A stretch of 64,000 nt of DNA from Streptomyces parvus (GTDB taxonomy: Bacteria > Actinomycetota > Actinomycetes > Streptomycetales > Streptomycetaceae): contig NZ_BMRY01000005.1 of the NCBI RefSeq assembly GCF_014648875.1, positions 469,933 through 533,932 of the forward strand, written 5' to 3'. The position numbers and the translations under genes are program-made. Below the pieces are notes generated by a model that had not been told where the DNA came from, did not search any database, and worked only from the letters and a program-made list of their open reading frames with translations. Positions 16,888 to 25,216 of this stretch are shown here, piece by piece (within the stretch, counting starts at the first letter, position 1; each line of letters begins with the position of its first letter).

Positions 16888-17837
16888 CGGGCACTCCTGC
16901 GCTGCAACGGTATCTGTACGGCCATCACGAGCAGCGCGATCACGACCATGTTGAGGCTCATGGCGAGGGCCAGGTTCTCCTGCCCCACCAGGACGTTGCC
17001 GTTGAGCGCGTTGGCGATCTGGATGGTGATCAGCGGCTGCGAGGAGCCGACCATCACGGCGGCGGTGGCGTGCGAGGCGAACGCCGTACCGAACATCAGC
17101 ACCGCGCCGCCGAGCAGCGACGGCGTCAGCACCGGGATCCCGACGTGGCGCCAGTACTGCCCGCGGGTCGCCCCGCAGGACGCGGCGGCCTCCTGCCACT
17201 GCGAGCGCAGCCCGTCGAGCGCGGGCTGCACGGTCACCACCATCAGCGGGACCATGAAGTAGAGGTAGGCCAGCACCAGACCGGTGAAGCTGTAGAGGCT
17301 GAAGCCGGTCCGGTCCAGGTGGAAGAGCTGGGTGACCGTGCCGGTCGTACCGAGCGTCGCGATGAACGCGAAGGCGAGCGGCGCACCGGAGAAGTTGGCG
17401 AGCACCCCGCTCGCCGAGACGACGATCCCGCGCAGCGCCGGGCGCGGCGACGTGACGACGGCCTGGGCGATCAGGGTGCCGATCACGGTCGCCAACAGGG
17501 CGGTCACGAACGAGAGTTCGACGCTGCCGGTCAGCCCGGTGGCGTACGCCCCGGACAGCGAACCGCTGACGTTCTCCGTGGAGAGGCGGCTCGCACCGCT
17601 CTCCGGGTCCAGGACGGTGAACGCCCCGTACACCATGGTCCCGGCGGGCAGCCCGAAGCACACCGCGAGGAACGCGAAGAACGGGACGACGACGGGCCAC
17701 CGGTGCCGCCGCCCGCCACGGCGGCGAGGGGCGGTGCCGCCGTCCCGGACATCCGGGGCGGGCGGCACGGGGGCGGCCGCGCCCGCCACGGGCACGGAGC
17801 CCGTGGCGGGGGCGGGAAGTGCGGTCTGGTCGGGCAT
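16875..17837 (-). CDS. ABC transporter permease (first)
   Basis: A 320-residue permease. A long Ala/Pro/Arg-rich cytoplasmic head of about 50 residues precedes span 1 (WPVVVPFFAFLAVCFGLPAG). The EAA loop is WQEAAASCGATRGQYWRHVGIPVLTPSLL. The segment after span 1 (YGAFTVLDPESGASRL) is the usual extracellular loop of PotB-like permeases. It starts with an ATG 2 bp upstream of... the binding-protein stop and overlaps the second permease by 13 bp. Confidence 0.9.
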   Translation of the reverse strand: MPDQTALPAPATGSVPVAGAAAPVPPAPDVRDGGTAPRRRGGRRHRWPVVVPFFAFLAVCFGLPAGTMVYGAFTVLDPESGASRLSTENVSGSLSGAYATGLTGSVELSFVTALLATVIGTLIAQAVVTSPRPALRGIVVSASGVLANFSGAPLAFAFIATLGTTGTVTQLFHLDRTGFSLYSFTGLVLAYLYFMVPLMVVTVQPALDGLRSQWQEAAASCGATRGQYWRHVGIPVLTPSLLGGAVLMFGTAFASHATAAVMVGSSQPLITIQIANALNGNVLVGQENLALAMSLNMVVIALLVMAVQIPLQRRSARWLG

Positions 17838-17839
17838 GG

Positions 17840-18988
17840 TCAGCTGACCGCCTTGCCCCAGCCCTGGACGACGGTCTCCTTGGCCTTCGCCTCCTGCTCC
17901 GCGGTCGGCTCCTGCGGAGTGCCGTGGACCTCGGGGATCCGGGCGACGGCGGACTTGTCGGCGCTGCCGTCCTTCTTCATCGCCTCCAGGAGCGCCGGGC
18001 GGGAGAAGCCCTTGAGCCAGATGTTCTGGCCCTCCGGGCTGTAGATGAACTCCAGCCACAGCCGGGCGGCCGCCGGGTGCGGGGCGTACTTGTTGACGCC
18101 CTGGTTGTAGTAGCGCGAGTACAGGCCGTCGGCGGGCACCACGACCTGCCAGTCGACGCCCTTGGGTTCGAGCTTCTGGCCGTACCCCAGGTTGAGGTAG
18201 TCCCAGTCGATCGAGATCGGCGTCTCGCCCTGCTGGATGGTGGCCAGCGTGGACTTCGCGGGGACGAAGTTGCCCTTCTTCCTCAGCTCCTGGAAGAAGT
18301 CGAGCCCCGGCTGCGCGTCGTCCAGGGACCCGCCGTTCGCGAGCGAGGCCGCGATGACCGCGGCCAGCGCCGAACTGGACTCGGTCGGGTCGCCGTTGAG
18401 CGCGACCTTGTTCCGGTACTCGGGCTTCAGCAGATCCTTGAACGTCTCCGGGCAGTTCTTCACGGCCTTGGCGTCGCAGCCGATGGAGATGTAGCCGCCG
18501 TAGTTGTTCATGAAGGAGGCGTCCGGCTGCTTCTGCGCGTCCGGGATGTCGCCCCAGCCCTTGACCTTGTACGGCGCGAGCAGGCCCTTCTTCTCGGCCT
18601 CCTGCATGTACGAGGTCCCCAGGTCCAGCGCGTCCACGGCCCGGTCCTGGCCCTTGCGCTTGGCCGCCGCGTTCAGCGCGCCCTGGCTGCTGCCGCCCGG
18701 GTCCTCGTTGTTGACCTCGACGGCGTACTTCTTCTCGAACGCCGCGATCATCTCGCCGTAGTTGGCCCAGTCCGGCGCGAGGGCGTAGACGTTGAGCTTG
18801 CCCTCCTTCTCCGCCGCCGCGACGAGCTTCTCCATACCGCCGAGGTCCGCCGCCGACTCCGCCTTCGCCGCCTTGCTGTTCTGCCCGCCGGCGCTGTCGG
18901 GGGCGGAGCCGCACCCGGTGGCCACCAGGGCGGTGAGGCCGACGAGGGCCGCGGCGGTCAGAACGCGGCGGGGATGGTGTGCCTTCAC
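17840..18988 (-). CDS. ABC transporter substrate-binding lipoprotein
   Basis: A 382-residue lipoprotein. The signal peptide (HHPRRVLTAAALVGLTALVA) ends in a lipobox before the Cys of TGCGS. The mature part is a family-1 periplasmic-binding fold of the iron/polyamine/2-aminoethylphosphonate type: KLNVYALAPDWANYGEMIAAFEKKY at the start and ARLWLEFIYSPEGQNIWLKGF near the end. The GTG at 18988 is chosen because GGAG lies about 8 bp upstream and it directly precedes the basic signal. First gene of the importer operon; the substrate is not visible from sequence. Confidence 0.88.
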   Translation of the reverse strand: MKAHHPRRVLTAAALVGLTALVATGCGSAPDSAGGQNSKAAKAESAADLGGMEKLVAAAEKEGKLNVYALAPDWANYGEMIAAFEKKYAVEVNNEDPGGSSQGALNAAAKRKGQDRAVDALDLGTSYMQEAEKKGLLAPYKVKGWGDIPDAQKQPDASFMNNYGGYISIGCDAKAVKNCPETFKDLLKPEYRNKVALNGDPTESSSALAAVIAASLANGGSLDDAQPGLDFFQELRKKGNFVPAKSTLATIQQGETPISIDWDYLNLGYGQKLEPKGVDWQVVVPADGLYSRYYNQGVNKYAPHPAAARLWLEFIYSPEGQNIWLKGFSRPALLEAMKKDGSADKSAVARIPEVHGTPQEPTAEQEAKAKETVVQGWGKAVS

Positions 18989-19289
18989 GATGCGTACTCC
19001 TGGGTCTGCGGCGAGCCACCTGTATGGACAAGCCATCGTCAGTAAGCGAGCTGAAGCTAGCAGCACGACGATGGGCAGGTAAAGGCTTCCGGACGGAAAA
19101 AGTGCAGGTCAGAAGCGTTATCAAGACGTAGGTTTACGTTCCTCGAAACTGGTAAGACGCAGGGTTCGCACTTCGGCGGGAAACATTGACTGCGCGCAGA
19201 TTCAAGGATGCGGAACACCCGGCACGGATGACATGATCGCCCTGGCCGTCCACCTCCCGTGACGCCCCCCGACGCCCCCTAGGAGAGAC
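18989..19289. other. Divergent promoter region between ABC importer and GntR gene
   Basis: This 301-bp interval should contain the promoters of both the importer operon and the UTRA regulator. A locally A/T-richer part (about 19075-19190) is the likely promoter core. I see GGTTTACG (19132-19139) and ACTGGTAAGAC near 19150, which could be GntR/HutC-type half-sites, but no convincing full palindrome. No coding potential of note. Confidence 0.5.
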
Positions 19290-20030
19290 GTGACCCGACG
19301 GCACCAGCAGATCGCCGAGGAGCTGCGCCTCGCCATCGCCGACGGCACCTACCCCGTGGGCTCCGAGCTGCCGTCCGAGTCCGAACTCGCCCCGGCCCAC
19401 GGCGTTTCGCGGGGCACCCTCCGGCAGGCCTTCGGCACGCTCCAGTCGGAGGGCCTGATCGGCTCCCGGCAGGGCGCCCGCCGCACGGTCCTGTCCACCA
19501 CCCCCAGCCAGAGCTTCGCCGAACTGCGCAGCTTCGCCCAGTGGGCCAGGGCGGGCGGCCGCACCCCCGGCGGCCTGGTCCTCGGCTCCCGCCGCGCGAA
19601 GGCCACCGAGGCGGAGGCCGCCCAGCTCCACCTCACCCCCGGCGACGCGGTCCTGCACGTCCTGCGGGTCCGCACCCTGGACGGCGAACCGGCCCTCCTG
19701 GAACGCACGGTGTACGCCGGGTGGGTCGCGGCGGCCGTCGAACGCCTCCCGGACGACTGCGAGTCGGTCACCCAGAGCCTCCACGACGAGGCGGGCGTGG
19801 CCATGAGCCACGGCGAACACCACCTGGACGCGGTCGCCGCGGGCACCACGGACGCCCGGGAGCTGGCCGTACGACGCGGCGCGCCGCTGCTGCGGGTGCG
19901 CCGCACCACGACCACCCCGGACGGCCGCCCGGTGGAGACGTCGGACGACCGCTACAAGCCGGACTCGGTGGTGTTCACCGTACGCAACTCGGTCCAGGCG
20001 AACCCGCTGGTGCGCACGGCACCGGACTGA
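19290..20030 (+). CDS. GntR-family (HutC/UTRA) transcriptional regulator
   Basis: A 246-residue regulator. The winged helix covers residues 1-65 (HQQIAEELRLAIADGTYPVG, LPSESELAPAHGVSRGTLRQ). The UTRA ligand domain covers about 95-235 (LTPGDAVLHVLRVRTLDGEP, ALLERTVY). The start is a GTG at 19290 with AGGAGAG upstream. It is divergent from the ABC importer and followed by a HAD phosphatase, so it is likely the local regulator, sensing the imported ligand. PhnF, a phosphonate/phosphate-responsive protein, belongs to the same subfamily. Confidence 0.9.
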   Translation: MTRRHQQIAEELRLAIADGTYPVGSELPSESELAPAHGVSRGTLRQAFGTLQSEGLIGSRQGARRTVLSTTPSQSFAELRSFAQWARAGGRTPGGLVLGSRRAKATEAEAAQLHLTPGDAVLHVLRVRTLDGEPALLERTVYAGWVAAAVERLPDDCESVTQSLHDEAGVAMSHGEHHLDAVAAGTTDARELAVRRGAPLLRVRRTTTTPDGRPVETSDDRYKPDSVVFTVRNSVQANPLVRTAPD

Positions 20031-20118
20031 GGCCCAGGCCCGCCGCAGCCGCCGGACACCGGCCGCGCGGCCGCACACCTCGACTCCCGACTCCCGCCCC
20101 AGGAACAGCGAGCCCGTC

Positions 20119-20805
20119 ATGCCCCCGCTCCCCCAGCACGCTCAGCTCCCCCAAGTCCCCCCGCTCCCCCGCCCGGCGGCCCTGCTGTGCGACATGGACG
20201 GCACCCTCGTCGACACCGAGCACGCCTGGCTGGACACCGTCGCCGGCTTCCTGCGGACGCAGGGCTCCCCGGCCGACGCGGGCACCCTCGCCCCGTTCGC
20301 GGGCGCCGCACTGGCCGACGCGGCGGACCGCCTCGTACGCGACGGCCTCACCGCACTGTCCCCGGCACAGGCACTGGCCCGGCTGGACCGGGAGTTCACG
20401 GCACGGGTGGCGGCGGGGGTGGCCGTCCAGCCGGGCGCCCTCCGGCTGCTGGACCGGGCACGCGCCCTGGGCGTACCGACGGCCCTGGTGACCGCGTCCG
20501 AGCGGCACGTGGCGGACCTGGTGCTGGACACCCTGGGCCGGCACCGCTTCGACACGTCGGTCGCCTCGGGCGAGACGGAGCGCGGGAAGCCGCACCCCGA
20601 CCCGTACCTTGCCGCGGCGGCCGCACTCGGTGTGGCAGCACCCGACTGCCTGGCCGTCGAGGACACCCCCACCGGCGCGGCCGCCGCCCTGGCCGCGGGC
20701 TGCCGCCTGCTCGCGGTCCCGTCGGTACCGGGCATCGAACCGGGCCCACGCACGGTCCTGGTGACCTCGCTGACGGAGGCGGACCTGGCGGACACGGCGG
20801 TGTAG
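20119..20805 (+). CDS. HAD-superfamily phosphatase (beta-phosphoglucomutase-like)
   Basis: A 228-residue HAD hydrolase. Motif I is LLCDMDGTLVDTEHAW near residue 28, motif II ALVTASERH, motif III Lys in ERGKPHPDPYL and motif IV CLAVEDTPTGAAAALAAG. The four-helix cap makes it an HAD-IA phosphatase of the phosphoglycolate or sugar-phosphate type. A Pro/Leu-rich lead of 25 residues is unusual. It follows the GntR gene by 88 bp, consistent with dephosphorylating something brought in by the importer. Confidence 0.88.
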   Translation: MPPLPQHAQLPQVPPLPRPAALLCDMDGTLVDTEHAWLDTVAGFLRTQGSPADAGTLAPFAGAALADAADRLVRDGLTALSPAQALARLDREFTARVAAGVAVQPGALRLLDRARALGVPTALVTASERHVADLVLDTLGRHRFDTSVASGETERGKPHPDPYLAAAAALGVAAPDCLAVEDTPTGAAAALAAGCRLLAVPSVPGIEPGPRTVLVTSLTEADLADTAV

Positions 20806-20822
20806 GCCCCGCGCTCCGAGCC

Positions 20823-22016
20823 TCAGCCCTTCACGCACACCACCTGCTTGAGCTTCGCGACGACCTCGACCAGGTCCCGCTGCTGGTCGATGACCTGCTC
20901 GATCGGCTTGTACGCGCCCGGGATCTCGTCCACGACACCGGAGTCCTTACGGCACTCCACGCCCTGCGTCTGCTCCTCCAGGTCCTTGGTCGAGAACCGC
21001 TTCTTCGCCGCGTTCCGGCTCATCCGCCGGCCCGCGCCGTGCGACGCCGAGTTGAACGACTTCTCGTTGCCGAGGCCCTTCACGATGTACGAACCGGTGC
21101 CCATGGACCCCGGGATGATCCCGTAGTCGCCGGACCCCGCCCGGATCGCGCCCTTGCGGGTGACCAGCAGGTCCATGCCCTCATACCGCTCCTCCGCCAC
21201 GTAGTTGTGGTGACAGGAGATGACCGGCTCGAAGGTCACCCGCGCCTTCTTGAACTCCTTGCGGACCACGTCCTGGAAGAGCCCCATCATGATCGCCCGG
21301 TTGAACTTCGCGTACTCCTGCGCCCAGAAAAGGTCGTTGCGGTACGCGGCCATCTGCGGGGTGTCCGCGACGAACACGGCCAGGTCACGGTCGATCAGCC
21401 CCTGGTTGTGCGGCAGCTTCTGCGCCTGGCCGATGTGGAAGTCGGCCAGTTCCTTGCCGATGTTCCGCGAACCGGAGTGGAGCATCAGCCAGACAGAACC
21501 GGTCTCATCGAGACAGAACTCGATGAAGTGATTTCCGGATCCGAGCGTTCCCATCTGCTTCGTGGCACGCTCCTGACGGAACTTGACCGCTTCCGCGATC
21601 CCCCCGAACCGCCCCCAGAAGTCGTCCCACCCCGCCGTCGGGAACCCGTGCAGCCTCCCCGGGTCCACCGCGTCGCCGTGCATCCCCCGGCCGACCGGAA
21701 TCGCCTGCTCGATCTTGGAGCGCAGCCGTGACAGGTCGCCGGGGAGATCGTTCGCGGTGAGGGACGTCTTGACGGCGGACATCCCGCAGCCGATGTCCAC
21801 CCCGACCGCCGCCGGGCACACCGCGCCCTGCATCGCGATCACCGATCCGACCGTCGCCCCCTTGCCGAAGTGGACGTCCGGCATGACGGCCAGACCCTTG
21901 ATCCACGGCAGCGTCGACACGTTGCGCAGCTGCTGCATCGCGACGTCCTCGACCGACGCGGGGTCCGTCCACATCCGGATGGGAACCTTCGCCCCCGGTA
22001 CCTCTACGTACGACAT
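20823..22016 (-). CDS. rtcB: RtcB-type RNA-splicing ligase
   Basis: A 397-residue protein with the RtcB signatures. VDIGCGMSAVKTSL carries the metal Asp/Cys. GTLGSGNHFIEFCLDE and LMLHSGSRNIGKELADFH follow. The GMP-accepting His lies in SHGAGRRMSRNAAKKRF. RtcB joins 2',3'-cyclic-phosphate or 3'-phosphate RNA ends to 5'-OH ends using GTP and manganese, in RNA repair. No rtcA, archease or RtcR-like regulator is adjacent. The ATG at 22016 matches the family N terminus SYVEVPGAKVPIRMW. It is convergent with the HAD phosphatase. Confidence 0.94.
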   Translation of the reverse strand: MSYVEVPGAKVPIRMWTDPASVEDVAMQQLRNVSTLPWIKGLAVMPDVHFGKGATVGSVIAMQGAVCPAAVGVDIGCGMSAVKTSLTANDLPGDLSRLRSKIEQAIPVGRGMHGDAVDPGRLHGFPTAGWDDFWGRFGGIAEAVKFRQERATKQMGTLGSGNHFIEFCLDETGSVWLMLHSGSRNIGKELADFHIGQAQKLPHNQGLIDRDLAVFVADTPQMAAYRNDLFWAQEYAKFNRAIMMGLFQDVVRKEFKKARVTFEPVISCHHNYVAEERYEGMDLLVTRKGAIRAGSGDYGIIPGSMGTGSYIVKGLGNEKSFNSASHGAGRRMSRNAAKKRFSTKDLEEQTQGVECRKDSGVVDEIPGAYKPIEQVIDQQRDLVEVVAKLKQVVCVKG

Positions 22017-22179
22017 AACTCCTCGATTCCCCCGAAAAGACTGAAAGCGCAAAACCGGTGCCAAGATCGGCAAATCCGTCGGCCGACCGGCATTCACAGC
22101 AGCGCGTGCGATACACATTGTGTCCATCGGCCGCCTTCGAGCGGCAACTCGTTTTCCGTACCGAAGGGAGCCTGGGACG

Positions 22180-23055
22180 GTGCGACACATGGCGTACGTA
22201 CCCGGCGTCGCGCTTCTCGCAGCGCTCGCCGTCGGCTGCAGCGCCGGCGCCGACAGCGACGCGAACGGCACCGACAGCAAGGCGGGCACCCCGGCGGTCA
22301 CCCCCGCGCCCCCCGGCAAGTACCTCACCCTGCCCGCCCCCTGCCGGGCCGTGCCGCGCTCCACGCTGAAGGACCTGCTCCCCGGCGCCGCGGAACTGCC
22401 CGGGGACCAGCAGGACAAGGTGTTCCGGGGCTCGGCGGCCGTCACGTACGACACGGACCGCAAGGTCGGGTGCAGCTGGAAGGCCGACGGGCCGAACGCC
22501 ACGCGGAGCCTGTCCATCGACCTCGAACGCGTCGTCTCGTACGACCCCGCCGTCAGCGACGACGACCGCGCCGACACCGTGTACGCGAAGAAGGAGAAGG
22601 CCGCCGGCCTGTCCGCCTCGGCGCCCCCCGGGCCGCCCGACGAGAAGGACAAGAAGGGCGAGGCGAGCGAGGGGAGCGGGAAGGCGAAGGATCCGGCTGA
22701 CGCCGACGCCGACGCCACGGATTCCGCCGACCCCTCGCCCTCCGGAGGCGACGACGCAAACAGCGGTGAAAGCACCGGCGGGACCCCCGGAAGCAGCAGC
22801 AGCCCGGAGGAAGCCCTCCCCTCCCGCATCCTCGACGACCTCGGAGATGCCGCATTCCTCCAGGATCTGCCCAAAAAGGCAGGTTCTACCGCACAGCACC
22901 ACACGGTGAGCGTGGTGTTCCGCACATCGAACGTGGTCGTGACCGTCCGGTACGCCGAGCAGCCGGCCCTCGTCACCCAGGTGCCCGACGGCAAGGAACT
23001 TCAGGAGAAGGCCCAGGCACTGGCCCGGAAGCTGGCCGAGACGCTCAGCGAATAG
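22180..23055 (+). CDS. DUF3558-like lipoprotein
   Basis: A 291-residue exported lipoprotein. A short hydrophobic signal (VPGVALLAALAV) ends in a lipobox Cys. A domain with PCRAVPRSTLKDLLPGA and VGCSWKADGPNATRS follows, the two-cysteine layout of the DUF3558 family. A long Ala/Glu/Asp/Ser-rich middle (about residues 150-220, with GGDDANSGESTGG) is unlike the rest and looks disordered. The GTG at 22180 is chosen for the AAGGGAG nine bases upstream. It is divergent from rtcB and followed by a related lipoprotein gene. Confidence 0.75.
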   Translation: MRHMAYVPGVALLAALAVGCSAGADSDANGTDSKAGTPAVTPAPPGKYLTLPAPCRAVPRSTLKDLLPGAAELPGDQQDKVFRGSAAVTYDTDRKVGCSWKADGPNATRSLSIDLERVVSYDPAVSDDDRADTVYAKKEKAAGLSASAPPGPPDEKDKKGEASEGSGKAKDPADADADATDSADPSPSGGDDANSGESTGGTPGSSSSPEEALPSRILDDLGDAAFLQDLPKKAGSTAQHHTVSVVFRTSNVVVTVRYAEQPALVTQVPDGKELQEKAQALARKLAETLSE

Positions 23056-23069
23056 CCCCCCTCCGACGA

Positions 23070-23103
23070 GCCCCCACCGGCCGGTTCTCCGGTCCTCGGG
23101 GGC
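23070..23103 (+). terminator. Hairpin terminator after the first lipoprotein gene
   Basis: GCCCCC (23070-23075) with ACCGG (23076-23080) pairs with CCGGT (23089-23093) and GGGGGC (23098-23103). A four-base bulge lies on the 3' side. Confidence 0.5.
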
Positions 23104-23249
23104 CTTCGGCGGCGGCGCGGCACGTCGGCCGCCCGTCGTACGGTGGCTGTCCGGAAGACGCACCGACCCGCTACCGAGCCCGCCCGTACACCGCACGGAC
23201 CGAGACCTCCAGCACCGAGAGCTCCCTGTGCCATCCGAGTGAAGGAACC

Positions 23250-24053
23250 ATGCACCGATCCGCCCCGCGCCTGTCCCGCATCCTCGCCTGCGCCGCCGTT
23301 CCGGTGATGCTCGTAGCCGTCGGCTGCTCGTCGGACTCCGGCTCCGACGGCAAGAAGAACGCGGGCTCCTCGTCGTCCGGCACGGCCGGCTCCAAGTCCC
23401 CGGAGCCCACCGTCGAACCGGCGAAGTTCGCCGATCTGCCCGACCCGTGCACCTCGATCGGGAAGAAGACGATCGAGGACCTGGTGCCCGACGCCAAGAA
23501 GAAGGGCGGCACGGCGGGCGGGTCCACCGACCTGTCGGTCCGCAGCAGCTGCTCCTGGAACGGCCTGGACGACCAGGGCGTCAAGGGCTCGCAGTACCGC
23601 TGGATGGACGTCGGCTTCACCCGGTTCGACTCGGACCAGTCGCTGGGCAGCGGCGCCAAGCGCGCCACCGCGGACTACACGAAGCAGGTCACCAAGGCGA
23701 AGGGGTCCGAGGGCGCCAAGAAGGTCGCCGCGGAGCCCGCGGCCGGCATCGGCGACGAGGCGACCCTGGTCACGTACGGCCTCAGCAAGACGGACGAGGA
23801 CTTCGTGTACGCCACCGTCGTGGCGCGTACGGGCAACGTCGTCGTCACCCTGACGTACAACGGCGCGGGCTACGCCGGGGCGAAGACCCCGTCCTCCTCG
23901 GACATCGTGAAGGGCGCGCAGAAGGCGGCCGGGGAAGCGGTCGCCGCGGTCGGGAAGACCGCCGGCTCCGGGGGCGCCGACGAGGACTCGGGCAAGGGCG
24001 CGGACAAGAGCTCGGACAAGGGCGAGTCCTCCGCGAAGCCGAAGTCGAGCTGA
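23250..24053 (+). CDS. DUF3558-family lipoprotein
   Basis: A 267-residue lipoprotein. The signal (RLSRILACAAVPVMLVA) ends in a lipobox (VGC), followed by a Ser/Gly linker and the DUF3558 domain: PDPCTSIGKKTIEDLVPDA, SSCSWNGLDD and a repeated-strand C-terminal part ending in VVVTLTYNGAGY. The last 40 residues are Ser/Lys/Asp-rich. It resembles the neighbouring 22180 product in order of elements (PC...L.P...C.W), so the two are probably an old tandem duplication. Function unknown; cell-envelope location. Confidence 0.8.
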   Translation: MHRSAPRLSRILACAAVPVMLVAVGCSSDSGSDGKKNAGSSSSGTAGSKSPEPTVEPAKFADLPDPCTSIGKKTIEDLVPDAKKKGGTAGGSTDLSVRSSCSWNGLDDQGVKGSQYRWMDVGFTRFDSDQSLGSGAKRATADYTKQVTKAKGSEGAKKVAAEPAAGIGDEATLVTYGLSKTDEDFVYATVVARTGNVVVTLTYNGAGYAGAKTPSSSDIVKGAQKAAGEAVAAVGKTAGSGGADEDSGKGADKSSDKGESSAKPKSS

Positions 24054-24083
24054 CCCCGGCACCCCCAGCACGGCTTTCCCGCG

Positions 24084-24108
24084 ACCCGGCCCTCCCCGAG
24101 GGCCGGGT
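24084..24108 (+). terminator. Rho-independent-like terminator
   Basis: ACCCGGCCCTC (24084-24094) pairs perfectly with GAGGGCCGGGT (24098-24108) around a CCC loop and is followed by TTT. It ends the 23250 transcript. Confidence 0.82.
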
Positions 24109-24235
24109 TTCGCACGTTCGGGCAAACCCCGGTGGCATACGCCTGTCACCTTCATGCCAACCCTCCCCCGGTTCCGTTTCGAGCGGGCCGGACGCCGTTA
24201 CGCTCCACGGCGGACCCCGAGGAAAGGCAAGGGAA

Positions 24236-24922
24236 TTGCGCAATCGAATCGCATTCGCCGCAGCGCTCACGACCGGTCTGGTCGCGCTCACCGCCACCGC
24301 CGCCACCGCGGCTCCGGCCGAGCCCGGGACGGCGGCATCCGGCGATACCCGTGCGTGCGGGGACGTGAAGCTGTCCGGCGCCCTGCCCGTTCCGCCCGAA
24401 GGCATGGCCGTACGGCAGGACGTCTCCATCGGCCCCGACTGCGAGCCGGTGCTCGGCCCCGCACGGCTGGTGGCGAAGGCCGGCCCGGCGGCGACCGCAC
24501 GGACGGCCCGGGCCGCCACCCAGGGCGACCGGCAGGTCCGCAGCTGGTCCGAGATGTACGACTGCTGCAACATCCGGATGACGGGGCTCTACACGACGTC
24601 CGACTGGAGCTCCGACGGCACGGTGGTCACCGCCTCGTCCACCGAAGCGACCCAGCAGTGGAACCGTGAACCATGGAACGCGGGCTGGTCGCTGAAGTCC
24701 TCGGGCACATCCGCCGACTGCGTCGCGAACTGCGCGGTCTCCACCAACGTGGCCGACGCCTCGTTCACCTACAAGGGAATCTTCGACCTGACGGGCAACG
24801 TGTACGCCAACACGCACCGCTCCACCGTGGCCCTCAAGGCCGACGGGACCGCGTCCTGCGAGTTCGAGGTCGACCTGAAGAACACGTTCATCGGCTGGAA
24901 CTGGCAGCGCGGCTGCGAGTGA
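24236..24922 (+). CDS. Secreted protein of unknown function, cysteine-containing
   Basis: A 228-residue exported protein. The signal peptide RNRIAFAAALTTGLVALTAT ends in TAATAAPAE, a good type I cleavage site. The mature region has about seven cysteines (TRACGDVK, YDCCNIRM, DCVANCAVS, ending QRGCE), consistent with disulfides outside the cell. The C-terminal part (FDLTGNVYANTHRSTVALKADGT) looks like beta sandwich. No family recognised. The only sensible start is a TTG at 24236, with GAGGAAAGG upstream. It directly precedes the lasso cluster but is separated by about 150 bp. Confidence 0.7.
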   Translation: MRNRIAFAAALTTGLVALTATAATAAPAEPGTAASGDTRACGDVKLSGALPVPPEGMAVRQDVSIGPDCEPVLGPARLVAKAGPAATARTARAATQGDRQVRSWSEMYDCCNIRMTGLYTTSDWSSDGTVVTASSTEATQQWNREPWNAGWSLKSSGTSADCVANCAVSTNVADASFTYKGIFDLTGNVYANTHRSTVALKADGTASCEFEVDLKNTFIGWNWQRGCE

Positions 24923-24943
24923 CAGAAACAAAAGCCTTCACTA

Positions 24944-24964
24944 CCCCGGGAGAAATGACCGGGG
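24944..24964 (+). terminator. Small hairpin between secreted protein and lasso cluster
   Basis: CCCCGG (24944-24949) pairs with CCGGGG (24959-24964) around a nine-base loop. It is a short stem, so a weak terminator at best. Confidence 0.35.
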
Positions 24965-25075
24965 ACGCACATTCCGCTGTGGCACTCACCTGCCACTCCT
25001 CTTGATCGGCGCATGGCGGGTCAGCACGATAAGTCTCGCCATGCTCCATCCGCAGAGAGAAAAGGAGTGTCATCC

Positions 25076-25189
25076 ATGAAGAAGGCTGTCTACGAGACCC
25101 CTGAGTTCAATGCCGCGGGCTCCTTCCGCAGCGAGACCGGCCTGGTCGTCATCGTCCAGGCCGACTGGAACGCCCCCGGCTGGTTCTAG
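25076..25189 (+). CDS. lasA: Lasso peptide precursor
   Basis: A 37-codon gene with AGGAG eight bases before the ATG and a TAG stop. The leader (residues 1-22) contains Y6-E-T-P9-E-F11, the YxxPxL/F motif bound by the B1 recognition element, and ends S-E-T-G. The usual leader Thr at position -2 is Thr21. That predicts cleavage after Gly22, a 15-residue core LVVIVQADWNAPGWF, and a ring between the Leu1 amine and Asp8 side chain. If cleavage is before Gly22 the ring is Gly1-Asp9. The tail WNAPGWF has bulky Trp/Phe residues suited to steric locking. Genes C, B1 and B2 follow in order. I do not recognise the core as a named lasso peptide. Confidence 0.9.
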   Translation: MKKAVYETPEFNAAGSFRSETGLVVIVQADWNAPGWF

Positions 25190-25216
25190 TACCTCGTTCC
25201 TCAGGAGTTGACTGTG

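Noticed and set aside
16888..19124. One very long minus-strand frame (749 codons) through the importer region
   Set aside because: Its upstream part is a shadow of the substrate-binding protein gene; only the end from 17837 matches a permease.
24944..24964. Regulatory RNA or riboswitch before the lasso precursor
   Set aside because: Only a six-base-pair hairpin is visible; no conserved riboswitch core could be recognised.
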